The position numbers and the translations under genes are program-made. Positions 43,392-52,508 of a stretch of DNA of 64,000 nt are shown one piece after another (position 1 is the stretch's first letter; every line of letters begins with the position of its first letter). Source of the stretch: JBGQOG01 sp052113705 (lineage in GTDB: Bacteria > Pseudomonadota > Alphaproteobacteria > Rhodobacterales > Rhodobacteraceae); assembly GCF_052113705.1 (NCBI RefSeq), contig NZ_JBGQOG010000009.1:62001-126000 (forward strand). Direction: 5' to 3'. The notes beneath the pieces are model-generated. The model was not told the DNA's origin and did not search any database. It worked only from the letters and a program-made list of their open reading frames with translations.

Positions 43392-44948
43392 ATGAGCAGG
43401 AAATTTTCGATGCGGTCGGTTTTGCAGGCGGCAGGTCAGTCGGCCTTGTTCCGCCGCGAAATGGCGGCATTTCTGCCGGCTCTGGCGCTGGCGACGGCTT
43501 GGTATGGCGCCCGGGGGGCGGCATTGGTCAGCAGCACGGCACTGGCGGTGGCCTGGCTGGGGCGCGCGCAACGCACCCCGCCCCAGATGACGCAAGAAGC
43601 CGGGCTGGCCCGCGATGGCGTCACCGCACTGCCGCTGCGCGGCGAAGCCGAAGCGCGGATGCAGCAGGTCATCGCCTATTGCAGCACCACCGGCAAATCG
43701 ACCGCCTGTCTGGTTGTCGGGCTGGATGCGCCCGAAGCCATCACCGCGCGCTACGGCGCGGCCGCGCTGAACGAATGTCTCTGCCGCACCGGCGAGCGAC
43801 TGGCGGGCGCGCTGCGCGAGGGGGATTATATCGCCCGGCTTGAGGGCGCCCGTTTTGCCATCGTCCTCGCCCCGGTGCCGCGCGCCGATCTGGAAAGCGT
43901 CATCCAGATCGCAACCCGCGTGCAAACCGCCGTGGAAGTGCCGTTCTCGATCGGCCTCGGCACGGTGATGACCACCTCATATGTCGGCTTCTGTTTGCTG
44001 ACGCGCACACCGGAACGCAGCGGCAGCGCCATGCTGGGGGCGGCCGAAATGGCCGCCGATCTTGCTGCGCAACAGGCGCCGTCGGGCCTGCGCGCCTATT
44101 CGGTGGAAACCCTCGCCAGCACCCGCGCCACACCGCCGGGCGATACGGATGCCGAGGTGATGGACGCGCTGGAGGGGGGACAAATCGTCGCACATTTCGC
44201 GCCGCAACTCTCGACCGATACCGGCGAAGTCGCTGGATTTGCCGCGCTGCCGCGCTGGCTGCACCCGCAACGCGGCCTGTTGGCCGAGACCGAGTTCCTG
44301 CCCGCGATCACCCGCAACGGCCTTGACCAGCGGCTGACCGAAGTGATGCTCTACCACGTCTTTTCGGCGCTGCGCTCCTGGGCACGCAGCGGGATGAAGG
44401 TCGGTACTGTCACCTTGAAACTGCCCGCCGAGACCTTGCTGAACCCGAAGATGGTGGACAAGCTGCGCTGGGAGTTTGACCGGTTCGAGATGGATCCGGC
44501 GCAGCTGTGCTTCTCCGTCGCGGGCGAGTTGATGAGCGACACCGGACGCGATGTCGTGCTGCACAACCTCGCGGCGCTGGCGCGTCTGGGCGCGGGGATT
44601 GAGGTGACGGGCTTTGGCCTTGGGGCGATTCCCATTGCCACGCTGCGCGGCTGTGGCATCACCCGCCTGCGTCTGGATCAGAATTTCTCGCAGAAGGTCG
44701 ACATCAATCCCGATCAGCAGAAACTGACCGCCGCAATCTTGTCGATGGCCGAGCGCCTGGGGCTGGAAACGGTTGCCGAAGGCGTCGGCAGCATCGGCGA
44801 ACATGCGATGCTGGCACAACTTGGCTGCGCTTTGGTCGAGGGCACCGCAATCTCGCGGCCTCTGGCCTATGAGGACATTGGCGATTGGGTGCAACGCCAC
44901 CATGCCAAGCTGAAAGCGCCGCCGCATCTGGGCAAGCGGCGCAGCTGA
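43392..44948 (+). CDS. GGDEF/EAL domain protein with degenerate active sites
   Basis: A 518-residue protein with an N-terminal hydrophobic segment (about residues 25-55), a GGDEF-type domain and a C-terminal EAL-type domain. In the GGDEF position it reads EGARFAIV, and the EAL motif reads GFAALPRW, so the metal-binding Glu is replaced. The DDFG segment is TGFGLG, again without the Asp pair, although TVAEGVGS and RLDQNFS keep their usual form. The protein is therefore probably not a c-di-GMP enzyme but a binding or signalling protein. It sits between ttcA and yidC. Confidence 0.82.
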   Translation: MSRKFSMRSVLQAAGQSALFRREMAAFLPALALATAWYGARGAALVSSTALAVAWLGRAQRTPPQMTQEAGLARDGVTALPLRGEAEARMQQVIAYCSTTGKSTACLVVGLDAPEAITARYGAAALNECLCRTGERLAGALREGDYIARLEGARFAIVLAPVPRADLESVIQIATRVQTAVEVPFSIGLGTVMTTSYVGFCLLTRTPERSGSAMLGAAEMAADLAAQQAPSGLRAYSVETLASTRATPPGDTDAEVMDALEGGQIVAHFAPQLSTDTGEVAGFAALPRWLHPQRGLLAETEFLPAITRNGLDQRLTEVMLYHVFSALRSWARSGMKVGTVTLKLPAETLLNPKMVDKLRWEFDRFEMDPAQLCFSVAGELMSDTGRDVVLHNLAALARLGAGIEVTGFGLGAIPIATLRGCGITRLRLDQNFSQKVDINPDQQKLTAAILSMAERLGLETVAEGVGSIGEHAMLAQLGCALVEGTAISRPLAYEDIGDWVQRHHAKLKAPPHLGKRRS

Positions 44949-45083
44949 CCCGACAGGGCCGCAATTCGGTGCCGCCGCGATCAACAAACACGGGCGCCGG
45001 GGCCAAATCGGGGAAAACCGCTTGACCTTTGGGTGCCCCTTCTGTTGAACCAGCCCCAACCCAAGACAGGCTGGCGGACCCCT

Positions 45084-46967
45084 ATGGAAGACCAAAACAA
45101 GAATCTCATCCTTGCGACCGTGCTCTCCTTGGCGGTCATCGTCGGGTGGACCTACTTCTTCGCGCCGGAGCCCCCGGTCGTGGATCCGAATGCGCCGGTC
45201 AGCGAGCAGGTGGCCTCGCCCGCCGCGCCGAACATCGCGCCCACACCCTCGGCAACCGCCTCGGCAACCGCCGTCGCCAGCGCCTCGGAAGCCGCGACCG
45301 AAAGCGAACTGGCCACAGCGCCCCGTGTGGCGATCAACACCGACAGCCTCGAAGGCTCGATCTCGCTGCTGGGCGGCCGGGTCGATGACCTGCTGCTCAA
45401 GGATTACAAAGAAACCCTCGCGAATGACTCGCCGGATGTCCGCCTTCTGGCCCCCGTCGGCGCCACCGAGCTGAATGCGGCCAAGCCCTATTATGCCGTC
45501 TATGGCTGGCTGCCCGCAGGTGGCCTCGATCCGGCGCTGCTGCCGGGCGCGCGCACGCTCTGGACCCTTGAATCCGGTGACACGCTGGCCCCCGGCAAGC
45601 CGGTGACGCTGGTTTGGGACAACGGCGCGGGCCTCGTGTTCCACCGCACGATCAGCATTGATGACAAATATCTCTTTACGGTCGAGCAAGCGGTGCAGAA
45701 CAACACCGGTGCCGCGGTGCGTCTGGCCCCTTACGGGATCGTCGCCCGCCACGGCCAGCCCGACACCCAGAATTTCTACGTGCTGCACGAAGGTGCGGTG
45801 CGGATGTCGGACGGCAAGCTGGAAGAAACCAAATACAAGGACATCGCCAAGCTTGATCCTGTCGAGGGCGAGGGCCAGGCCGAGGTCATCAATGTGGCCG
45901 CGAACGGCTGGACCGGCTTTACCGACAAATACTGGATGACCACGCTGGCCCCGAAATCCGGTCAGCCCTTCACCTCGGTCATCAAATATTCGGCCAGCGC
46001 CAACATCTACCAGACCGAAGCCCGTCTGCCGGTGATGGAAGTGGCCCCGGGCGCAAACGCCAGCGTCGCCACCATGCTGTTCTCGGGCGCCAAGGAATGG
46101 GAAACCATCAAGAACTATGAGAACAATCCGGGCTGGTTCTCGCGGATGCTGGGCGACAAATACGACCCCAACCAGCCGCAAATCCTCGGCTTCGTGGATT
46201 CGATCGACTGGGGTTGGTTCTACTTCTTCACCAAACCGATGTTCTGGCTGCTGCACGCATTGCACGGGCTGATCGGCAACATGGGCCTCGCCATCATCGC
46301 GCTGACCTTCATCATCAAGATGCTGGTCTTCCCGCTGGCACGCAAATCCTACATCTCGATGGCGAAGATGAAGGAATTGCAGCCGGAGATGGAGAAGCTG
46401 AAGGAAAAGGCCGGGGATGACCGGGCGAAACAGCAAAAAGAGATGATGGAGCTTTACAAGCGCGAGAAGGTGAACCCCGCCTCTGGTTGCTTGCCGATGT
46501 TCATCCAGATCCCGATCTTCTTCTCGCTCTACAAAGTGATCTTCGTCACCATCGAGCTGCGTCATGCGCCGTTCTTTGGCTGGCTGCGCGACCTGTCGGC
46601 GCCCGATCCCTCGTCGATCCTGAACCTGTTCGGCCTCTTGCCCTATGCCACGCCGGATGCCAGCTCGTTCCTGCACACGTTCTCGCTGGGCGTGCTGCCG
46701 ATCCTTCTGGGGGTCTCGATGTGGTTCCAGCAAAAGCTGAACCCGGCCCCGACCGATCCGGCGCAAAAGATGATCTTTGCCTGGATGCCCTGGGTCTTCA
46801 TGTTCATGCTGGGCAAATTCGCCTCGGGTCTCGTGCTCTACTGGATCTGCAACAACACGATCACCTTCATCCAGCAGTACACGATCATGTCGCTGCACGG
46901 GAAACGCCCGGACATTTTCGGCAATATCATCGGGGGCCGGAAGGCCGCCGCCGTGCCGAAAAAATGA
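45084..46967 (+). CDS. yidC: Membrane protein insertase YidC
   Basis: A 627-residue inner-membrane insertase. The first helix is LILATVLSLAVIVGWTYFF, a large periplasmic domain runs to about residue 390, and the C-terminal 60KDa_IMP domain has PLARKSYISMAKMKELQPEM (conserved Tyr/Lys coiled loop), NPASGCLPMFIQIPIFFSLY near residue 465 and the hairpin helices. The ATG at 45084 is used. Its stop overlaps the MOSC gene start (ATGA). Confidence 0.96.
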   Translation: MEDQNKNLILATVLSLAVIVGWTYFFAPEPPVVDPNAPVSEQVASPAAPNIAPTPSATASATAVASASEAATESELATAPRVAINTDSLEGSISLLGGRVDDLLLKDYKETLANDSPDVRLLAPVGATELNAAKPYYAVYGWLPAGGLDPALLPGARTLWTLESGDTLAPGKPVTLVWDNGAGLVFHRTISIDDKYLFTVEQAVQNNTGAAVRLAPYGIVARHGQPDTQNFYVLHEGAVRMSDGKLEETKYKDIAKLDPVEGEGQAEVINVAANGWTGFTDKYWMTTLAPKSGQPFTSVIKYSASANIYQTEARLPVMEVAPGANASVATMLFSGAKEWETIKNYENNPGWFSRMLGDKYDPNQPQILGFVDSIDWGWFYFFTKPMFWLLHALHGLIGNMGLAIIALTFIIKMLVFPLARKSYISMAKMKELQPEMEKLKEKAGDDRAKQQKEMMELYKREKVNPASGCLPMFIQIPIFFSLYKVIFVTIELRHAPFFGWLRDLSAPDPSSILNLFGLLPYATPDASSFLHTFSLGVLPILLGVSMWFQQKLNPAPTDPAQKMIFAWMPWVFMFMLGKFASGLVLYWICNNTITFIQQYTIMSLHGKRPDIFGNIIGGRKAAAVPKK

Positions 46968-47728
46968 CGGCAAGCCTTGCCCATATCTTCCGCCATCCGA
47001 TCAAATCGATCGGGGTGGAGGAACTGGATCACGCGCCCCTCACCCGGGGGCGCGTGCTGCCTTTTGACCGCCACTGGGCCGTGGCCCATCAGGCTGCGAA
47101 ATTCCTCGACCTGCCCGGCCGTCAGCCTGAGGGCTGGGCCTCCAAGATGAATTTCCTGCGCGGGGTCGCAGGGCACCCGCTGATGGCCGTCACCGCATCG
47201 CTGGACGAGGCCACAGGCCGCGTGACACTGCACCACCCCGATGCCGCCGCGATCACCCTGCACCCGCAAGAGGACGAGGCCGCCCTCCTCGCCTGGCTGG
47301 CGCCGCTCTGGCCCGACCGCTTCCCGCCCGCCAGCCATGTGGTGCAAGTGCCGGGTCAGGCGATGACCGATGACGTGGAACCCTATGTCTCGCTCCTCAG
47401 CCTCGCCTCCCTGCGCCTGTTGTCCGAGCGGATGGGCACCCCCCTCTCGCCCCACCGCTTTCGCGGCAACCTCTGGGTTGAGGGCTGGGAGGCGTTTTCC
47501 GAATTTGACCTGATCGGTCGCCAGATCCGCCTCGGCGATGCCGTGCTGGAGGTGGCCGAACCGATCACCCGCTGCCGCGCCACCTGCGTGAACCCCGACA
47601 CCGGCGTCGAAGATGCCGATACGCTTGCCGCGCTGAAGGCCGGCTGGGGCCATCAGGATTTCGGCCTCTTTTGTCGCGTCGTGGAAAGCGGCACCATTAC
47701 CCGGGGCACCCCGGTGGAGATACTCTGA
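46964..47728 (+). CDS. MOSC domain-containing protein
   Basis: A 254-residue MOSC protein. An N-terminal MOSC_N beta-barrel (HIFRHPIKSIGVEEL) is followed by the MOSC domain, with FRGNLWVEG and the RCRATCVNPDTG segment whose cysteine is the probable molybdenum or sulfur ligand, as in mARC. Members activate or transfer sulfur to molybdenum enzymes or reduce N-hydroxylated compounds. It overlaps yidC by 4 bases (ATGA) and engB by 1 base (TGATG), so it is part of that operon. Confidence 0.9.
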   Translation: MTASLAHIFRHPIKSIGVEELDHAPLTRGRVLPFDRHWAVAHQAAKFLDLPGRQPEGWASKMNFLRGVAGHPLMAVTASLDEATGRVTLHHPDAAAITLHPQEDEAALLAWLAPLWPDRFPPASHVVQVPGQAMTDDVEPYVSLLSLASLRLLSERMGTPLSPHRFRGNLWVEGWEAFSEFDLIGRQIRLGDAVLEVAEPITRCRATCVNPDTGVEDADTLAALKAGWGHQDFGLFCRVVESGTITRGTPVEIL

Positions 47729-48375
47729 TGCAAATGCAATTCACCCTCGCCCCGGAACCCGAAGACGCCGCCCGTGAAAAAGGCCGGCTGATGTTTGCGG
47801 GCGCTGTCGACTTCCTCAAAGGCGTCGTCGCGATGGACGGCCTGCCGCCCGCCGACCGGCTTGAGGTCTGCTTTGCCGGCCGCTCGAACGTCGGCAAATC
47901 CAGCCTGATCAACGCGCTGACCAACCGCAAGAACCTCGCCCGCGCCTCCAACACCCCCGGCCGGACGCAAGAGATCAACTATTTCACCGCGGGCGAGCAG
48001 TATCTCGTCGACCTTCCCGGCTATGGCTATGCCGAAGCTCCGGTCTCGGTGGTGGAGAAATGGCAGCGCCTGCTCAAGGCCTATCTCTCGGGCCGCCAGA
48101 CCCTGCGCCGCGCCTTCGTGCTGATCGACACCCGCCACGGGATCAAAAAGGTCGATGAAGAGATCCTCACCCTCCTCGACCGCTCCGCCGTCACCTTCCA
48201 GGTGGTGATGACCAAGGCCGACAAGGTGAACCTCGCGGACCGCGAAAAGGCGATTGCCCAGGTCAAAGGCGCCCTCGCCGCGCATCCCGCCGCCTATCCC
48301 GAAATCGTGGTCACCTCCTCGGAAAAAGGCGACGGCATCGAAACCCTGCGCGCGATCATCGCCACACTGGTCTGA
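47728..48375 (+). CDS. engB: Ribosome biogenesis GTPase EngB (YihA/YsxC)
   Basis: A 215-residue essential GTPase for late 50S assembly. The G1 loop is AGRSNVGKSSLINAL near residue 50, G3 is DLPGYGYA, and G4 is TKADKV near residue 160. The start overlaps the MOSC stop (TGATG). The downstream spacer carries an intergenic repeat. Confidence 0.95.
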   Translation: MQMQFTLAPEPEDAAREKGRLMFAGAVDFLKGVVAMDGLPPADRLEVCFAGRSNVGKSSLINALTNRKNLARASNTPGRTQEINYFTAGEQYLVDLPGYGYAEAPVSVVEKWQRLLKAYLSGRQTLRRAFVLIDTRHGIKKVDEEILTLLDRSAVTFQVVMTKADKVNLADREKAIAQVKGALAAHPAAYPEIVVTSSEKGDGIETLRAIIATLV

Positions 48376-48420
48376 CCCCCAAAGCGGCCCCAGAGCCGCA
48401 TCGCCGCCCCCAAACCTGCC

Positions 48421-48477
48421 GCTTTCTTCTTGGCCGAAATACCTCGGGGGAGCCCGCAGGGCGGGGGCAGCGCCCCC
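48421..48477. repeat. Intergenic repeat, copy 3
   Basis: A 57-base copy close to 21456-21516 (CTTCTTGGC, AATACCTCGGGGGAG, GCAGGGCGG, GGGGGCAGCGCCCCC). It contains a GGGGGC/GCCCCC hairpin and lies at the convergent junction of engB and the SDR gene. Confidence 0.75.
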
Positions 48478-48492
48478 TCTCCCCTCCCCCGA

Positions 48493-49326
48493 TCAGACAT
48501 GCTGCCCGGCATTCACCTCGATCTCGGTCCCGGTGACGTAGCTCGACTGCTCCGAGCAGAGAAACCAGATCACATCCGCCACTTCCCGCGGCTGGCCCAG
48601 CCGCCGCAGCGGCAGCTTTTCCACGATCTTGTCGGTCCCCGGGCTCAGGATGGAGGTTTCCACCTCCCCCGGCGCGATCGCATTCACCCGAACGCCCAGC
48701 GGCCCGAAATCATGCGCCATCTCCCGCGTCAGCGCCGCCAGCGCCGCCTTGGAGGTGGCATAGGCCGCCCCCGCGAAAGGATGCACCCGGCTGCCCGCGA
48801 TCGAGGTGACATTGACCACCGAGCCTTGGGCCGCCGACAGCTCCTCCTTCAGCCCCCGTGCCAGAATCACGCTGGCAAAGAAATTGACGTGGAACACCTG
48901 CCCCCAGGTCCGCAGATCGGTGTCGAGCGTGCTCAGCCGCGCACCTTCCGCCCCCTTGGGCGAGATCCCGGCATTGTTGACCAGCGCGTGCAATTTGCCG
49001 CCAACCCGGGCGCGGATCTCCTCCACCGCCGCGATGGTCTGGTTCGGATCGGTCAGATCCACCTGAATGTGATCCTCGCGGCCGCCGCCCCAGGGGCATT
49101 CCTCGGGAAAGGGTTGCCGCGAGCAGGTGATCACCCGCCAGCCCTCGCGGGAAAAGCGCTTCACCGTCGCATGACCAATCCCCCGGCTGGCCCCGGTGAG
49201 CACCATCACCTTGCGCTCGCCCTGCGCGGGGGTCGCGCGGGCCTCTTGCGGCGCTTCATCGCCCTGAACACTGCAGGGGGCCCCCATCGGGCAGCGCGGG
49301 GCGGGGGTTTCGGTCTCTGACATCAT
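48493..49326 (-). CDS. SDR family oxidoreductase
   Basis: A 277-residue short-chain dehydrogenase. After an unusual N-terminal extension of about 38 residues with two cysteines (RCPMGAPCS), the Rossmann motif is VLTGASRGIGHATV (about residues 42-55), NNAGI near residue 118, the catalytic Ser in TSIAGSRVHPFAG and YATSK (YxxxK). An AGGAGACG site precedes the ATG pair at 49326. It stands alone and converges with engB. The substrate is unknown. Confidence 0.85.
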   Translation of the reverse strand: MMSETETPAPRCPMGAPCSVQGDEAPQEARATPAQGERKVMVLTGASRGIGHATVKRFSREGWRVITCSRQPFPEECPWGGGREDHIQVDLTDPNQTIAAVEEIRARVGGKLHALVNNAGISPKGAEGARLSTLDTDLRTWGQVFHVNFFASVILARGLKEELSAAQGSVVNVTSIAGSRVHPFAGAAYATSKAALAALTREMAHDFGPLGVRVNAIAPGEVETSILSPGTDKIVEKLPLRRLGQPREVADVIWFLCSEQSSYVTGTEIEVNAGQHV

Positions 49327-49534
49327 CGTCTCCTGATCCTGACCCGAACCCTAGTCTTTTCATCGGCAAAGAAAAGGGGCCTGCGGCGGTGCGGCGGCAC
49401 TCCGCCCCTCTCCCGATTCCCGATCCTCCGTATTCCCGCTCCGCTGCCCAAAGCCTGTGCATCGGGACACCGACCCCTTGGCATGCCCGCCCAATGCCGT
49501 TACCACTGGGCGCGCATTTCCCGAGGGCCATCGC

Positions 49535-50428
49535 ATGAGAAAGCAAACCATGAACCGTGACTGGATCGCCACCGCCCGTACTTTGTCCGAAGCCCTGCCC
49601 TATCTGCAGCGCTATTCCGGCGCCGTCGTGGTCATCAAATTTGGTGGCAATGCGATGGGCGATGCCGAAGCCATGGCCGATTTCGCCCGCGACATCGTGC
49701 TGATGCGGCAGGTCGGCATGAACCCGGTGGTCGTGCATGGCGGCGGCCCGATGATCAACGAGATGCTGTCCAAGCTGGGCATCAAATCGGAATTCGTCCG
49801 CGGCAAGCGCGTCACCGACAAGGCCACCGTGGAAGTGGTCGAGATGGTGCTGACCGGCCTTGTCAACAAGCGCATCGTGCAGGCGATCATGGATGAGGGC
49901 GGCCGCGCCGTCGGCCTCTCGGGCAAGGACGATGACCTGATGGTTTGTGAGGCGGATGATCCGGAGCTGGGCTTCGTCGGCCGTCCGGTCGAGATGAACG
50001 TGCAGGTTTTGCGCGATCTTTTCAACGCGGGCATCATTCCCGTCGTGGCCCCGGTGGCCACCGGTATGGCGGATAATGAGACCTTCAACGTCAACGGTGA
50101 CACGGCGGCGGGGGCGATTGCCGGGGCGCTGCAGGCCGACCGTCTGCTGCTTCTGACCGATGTGGCGGGCGTGAAGAACAAAGAGGGCGAGATCGTCACC
50201 CAGATGACGCCGGAGGAAGTGCGCGGCATGATCGCCGACGGCACCATCGCGGGCGGCATGATCCCCAAGGCGGAAACCGCACTCGAGGCACTGGAAGACG
50301 GCGTGCGGGCGGTGGTGATCCTTGATGGCCGGGTGCCGAATGCCTGTCTGCTGGAACTCTTCACCGAACATGGCGCGGGCAGCCTGATCCGCACCACCGA
50401 GCCGCGGGTCAAACCGCGCGGCCGTTGA
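49535..50428 (+). CDS. argB: Acetylglutamate kinase
   Basis: A 297-residue kinase that phosphorylates N-acetyl-L-glutamate, the second step of arginine synthesis. The nucleotide-binding start is VVVIKFGGNAMG near residue 30, the substrate region is VVVHGGGPMIN, and later VNGDTAAGAIAGAL and the ALLLTD-like LLLLTDVAGV are typical. GAGGG lies 8 bases before the ATG at 49535; an ATG at 49550 (MNRDWIATA) is a possible alternative. It overlaps the next gene by 4 bases. Confidence 0.95.
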   Translation: MRKQTMNRDWIATARTLSEALPYLQRYSGAVVVIKFGGNAMGDAEAMADFARDIVLMRQVGMNPVVVHGGGPMINEMLSKLGIKSEFVRGKRVTDKATVEVVEMVLTGLVNKRIVQAIMDEGGRAVGLSGKDDDLMVCEADDPELGFVGRPVEMNVQVLRDLFNAGIIPVVAPVATGMADNETFNVNGDTAAGAIAGALQADRLLLLTDVAGVKNKEGEIVTQMTPEEVRGMIADGTIAGGMIPKAETALEALEDGVRAVVILDGRVPNACLLELFTEHGAGSLIRTTEPRVKPRGR

Positions 50429-51117
50429 GCGCGAGAGAGCCGAGCCCCGAAGAGCTGAACGCGGGTGCCGCCGCGCTGGCGGCGCTCGCCACGGCCGCGG
50501 CGCGTCACCAGCTCTTTGTCTCGGGAACCGTGGCGGTGCGGCCCGAGGATGGCCTGGCCGAGGGCATCGCCTCTTTGGCGCTGCTCTCTCCCGCCGAGCC
50601 GGGATTCTGGCCGCATCTGACCGCCACGCAAGAATTCGCCGATGGCAAGCCCGATCCCATCGACCGCTGGTCGCGCCGCGTGGTCGGGCAACTGGCCTGC
50701 GATCTGGGCGGCAAGGCCTATTTTCCCTTCGGCGGCCCGCCTTATCGCCCGTTCATCGGCTGGGCGCTGCGCTCGGGCCGGGTCTGGGCCTCGCCGGTTT
50801 CCCTGCTGATCAGTGCGGAAATGGGGCTTTTCACCAGCTTTCGCGGCGCTGTGGGCCTGCGCCTGCCGCTGCCCGCCCCGGAGCCCCGCACCAGCCCCTG
50901 CACCGGCTGTGCCGCCCCCTGCCGCAGCGCCTGCCCGGTTTCGGCGCTTGGCCCCGAGGGATATAACGTCGCCGCTTGCCACGACCACCTTAACACCCCG
51001 GAAGGCAATGCGTGCCTTTCCGCCGGTTGTCATGCGCGACGTGCTTGCCCCTTCAGCGAAACCTATGGCAGGCTGCCTGAACAATCAGCATGGCATATGA
51101 GGCATTTTCACACATGA
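50425..51117 (+). CDS. Ferredoxin-like protein with cysteine clusters
   Basis: A 230-residue protein with two cysteine groups near the C terminus: CTGCAAPCRSACPVSAL (about residues 158-175) and ACHDHLNTPEG...CLSAGCHARRACP (about 183-215). The pattern fits a 4Fe-4S ferredoxin-like domain, though spacing is not the classical one. The N-terminal 150 residues have no recognised domain. The TTG start at 50425 overlaps the argB stop (TTGA); this is the only start that fits. The stop overlaps the sixA start (ATGA). Confidence 0.75.
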   Translation: MSAREPSPEELNAGAAALAALATAAARHQLFVSGTVAVRPEDGLAEGIASLALLSPAEPGFWPHLTATQEFADGKPDPIDRWSRRVVGQLACDLGGKAYFPFGGPPYRPFIGWALRSGRVWASPVSLLISAEMGLFTSFRGAVGLRLPLPAPEPRTSPCTGCAAPCRSACPVSALGPEGYNVAACHDHLNTPEGNACLSAGCHARRACPFSETYGRLPEQSAWHMRHFHT

Positions 51118-51629
51118 CAGTCCCGGGACATCGTCGCCTGATCCTGACACGCCACGCCAAATCCTCGTGGGAAGACCCGTTGATGGCCGACGAAGACCGT
51201 CCGCTCAACCGCCGCGGTCAGCGCGCCGCGCGAGAATTGGGCGATTTTCTGGCCTCGCGCGGGTATGAGCCCGAAGAAGTGCTCTGCTCGCCCGCCCTGC
51301 GCACCCGCGAGACCTGGGAGGGTCTGACCACCGCCGTGCTGGAGGTGCGGCCCGTCCTGCGGATGGAGGCCGCCCTGTATCAGGCAAGCCCGGATACGAT
51401 GCTGGAGGTGCTGAAAACCGCGACCGCCCCGGTGGTGATGATGCTGGGCCACAATCCGGGCATCGCCGAATTTGCCGCGAAACTGCCCGACCGGATGCCC
51501 CCCCATCTCGACTATCGCCGCTATCCGACGGCCGCGACCGCGGTCCTTGATTTTCAGATCGACAGCTGGGATCAGCTGACCTTTGGCAGCGGCGCCTTGC
51601 GCGACTTTTTCGTCCCCACCCGCGGCTGA
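51114..51629 (+). CDS. SixA-type histidine phosphatase
   Basis: A 171-residue protein of the histidine phosphatase (phosphoglycerate mutase-like) superfamily. The catalytic RHG-type motif is LILTRHAKSSW near residue 8, followed by RPLNRRGQRAA, CSPALRTRET and the second histidine in MLGHNPGIAEF near residue 108. The ATG at 51114 overlaps the previous stop (ATGA); an ATG at 51090 would add eight residues. SixA-like enzymes can remove phosphate from histidine on signalling proteins, but many act on other substrates. Confidence 0.87.
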   Translation: MTVPGHRRLILTRHAKSSWEDPLMADEDRPLNRRGQRAARELGDFLASRGYEPEEVLCSPALRTRETWEGLTTAVLEVRPVLRMEAALYQASPDTMLEVLKTATAPVVMMLGHNPGIAEFAAKLPDRMPPHLDYRRYPTAATAVLDFQIDSWDQLTFGSGALRDFFVPTRG

Positions 51630-51647
51630 CCCAGAGATCACGAAGGC

Positions 51648-51675
51648 AAAAGGCCCCGGAAATCCGGGGCCTTTT
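51648..51675. terminator. Bidirectional terminator between sixA and bztD
   Basis: A perfect 12-bp stem AAAAGGCCCCGG/CCGGGGCCTTTT (51648-51659 with 51664-51675) with loop AAAT. T runs flank both orientations, so it can end both convergent transcripts. Confidence 0.92.
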
Positions 51676-51706
51676 CGATTCTGTGGCGTCGCAGAAGCCT
51701 GAGGTC

Positions 51707-52498
51707 TCAGTGACCGAGGATCTGGCTGAGGAACAGCTTGGTCCGGTCCGACTGCGGATTGTTGAAGAAGTCGTGGGGGTTGTTCTGTTCCACGATCTGC
51801 CCCTGATCCATGAAGATCACCCGGTTCGCCACGGCTTGGGCAAAGCCCATTTCATGGGTCACGCAGAGCATGGTCATCCCCTCTTCCGCGAGCTCGATCA
51901 TGGTGTCGAGCACCTCTTTGATCATCTCGGGGTCGAGCGCCGAGGTCGGCTCGTCGAACAGCATGATCCGCGGCTTCATGCAGAGCGAGCGCGCGATGGC
52001 CACCCGCTGCTGCTGCCCGCCCGAGAGCATACCGGGGTATTTATGCGCCTGTTCCGGGATCTTGACCTTTTCCAGAAAGTGCATCGCGGTTGCTTCGGCT
52101 TCCTTGCGCGGCACTTTGCGGACCCAGATCGGGGCCAGCGTGCAGTTCTCGAGAATCGTCAGATGCGGGAAGAGGTTGAAGTGCTGAAACACCATCCCCA
52201 CTTCCGAGCGCACCTTGTCGATGTTCTTCAGGTCCGAGGTCAGCTCGGTGCCATCCACGATGATCTGCCCGGCCTGATGCTCTTCCAACCGGTTGATGCA
52301 GCGGATCAGCGTCGACTTCCCCGAGCCCGAAGGCCCGGCGATGACGATGCGCTCGCCCCGGTTCACAGTCAGATCAATGTCACGCAGAACGTGAAACGAT
52401 CCGTACCATTTGTTCATCTGGCTGATCTGGATCGCGACCTCGTCGCTCACCGTCATCTGGCTGCGGTCGATCGCACGATCGAATTGCGGTTCCGACAT
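51707..52498 (-). CDS. bztD: Glutamate/aspartate ABC transporter ATP-binding protein
   Basis: A 263-residue polar amino-acid ABC ATPase that powers glutamate, glutamine, aspartate and asparagine import. Walker A GPSGSGKSTLIR near residue 47, LSGGQQQRVAIARSL near 148, Walker B IMLFDEPTSALDPEM near 168, and the D/H loops are intact. The ATG at 52498 (MSEPQFD) follows AGGAGC. It is the last gene of bztABCD and ends at a bidirectional terminator. Confidence 0.96.
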   Translation of the reverse strand: MSEPQFDRAIDRSQMTVSDEVAIQISQMNKWYGSFHVLRDIDLTVNRGERIVIAGPSGSGKSTLIRCINRLEEHQAGQIIVDGTELTSDLKNIDKVRSEVGMVFQHFNLFPHLTILENCTLAPIWVRKVPRKEAEATAMHFLEKVKIPEQAHKYPGMLSGGQQQRVAIARSLCMKPRIMLFDEPTSALDPEMIKEVLDTMIELAEEGMTMLCVTHEMGFAQAVANRVIFMDQGQIVEQNNPHDFFNNPQSDRTKLFLSQILGH

Positions 52499-52508
52499 GG
52501 GGTGCTCC

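Noticed and set aside
43977..46973. A 998-residue minus-strand frame across the EAL and yidC genes
   Set aside because: Antisense to the EAL gene and yidC, which are clear family members; composition indicates a shadow frame.
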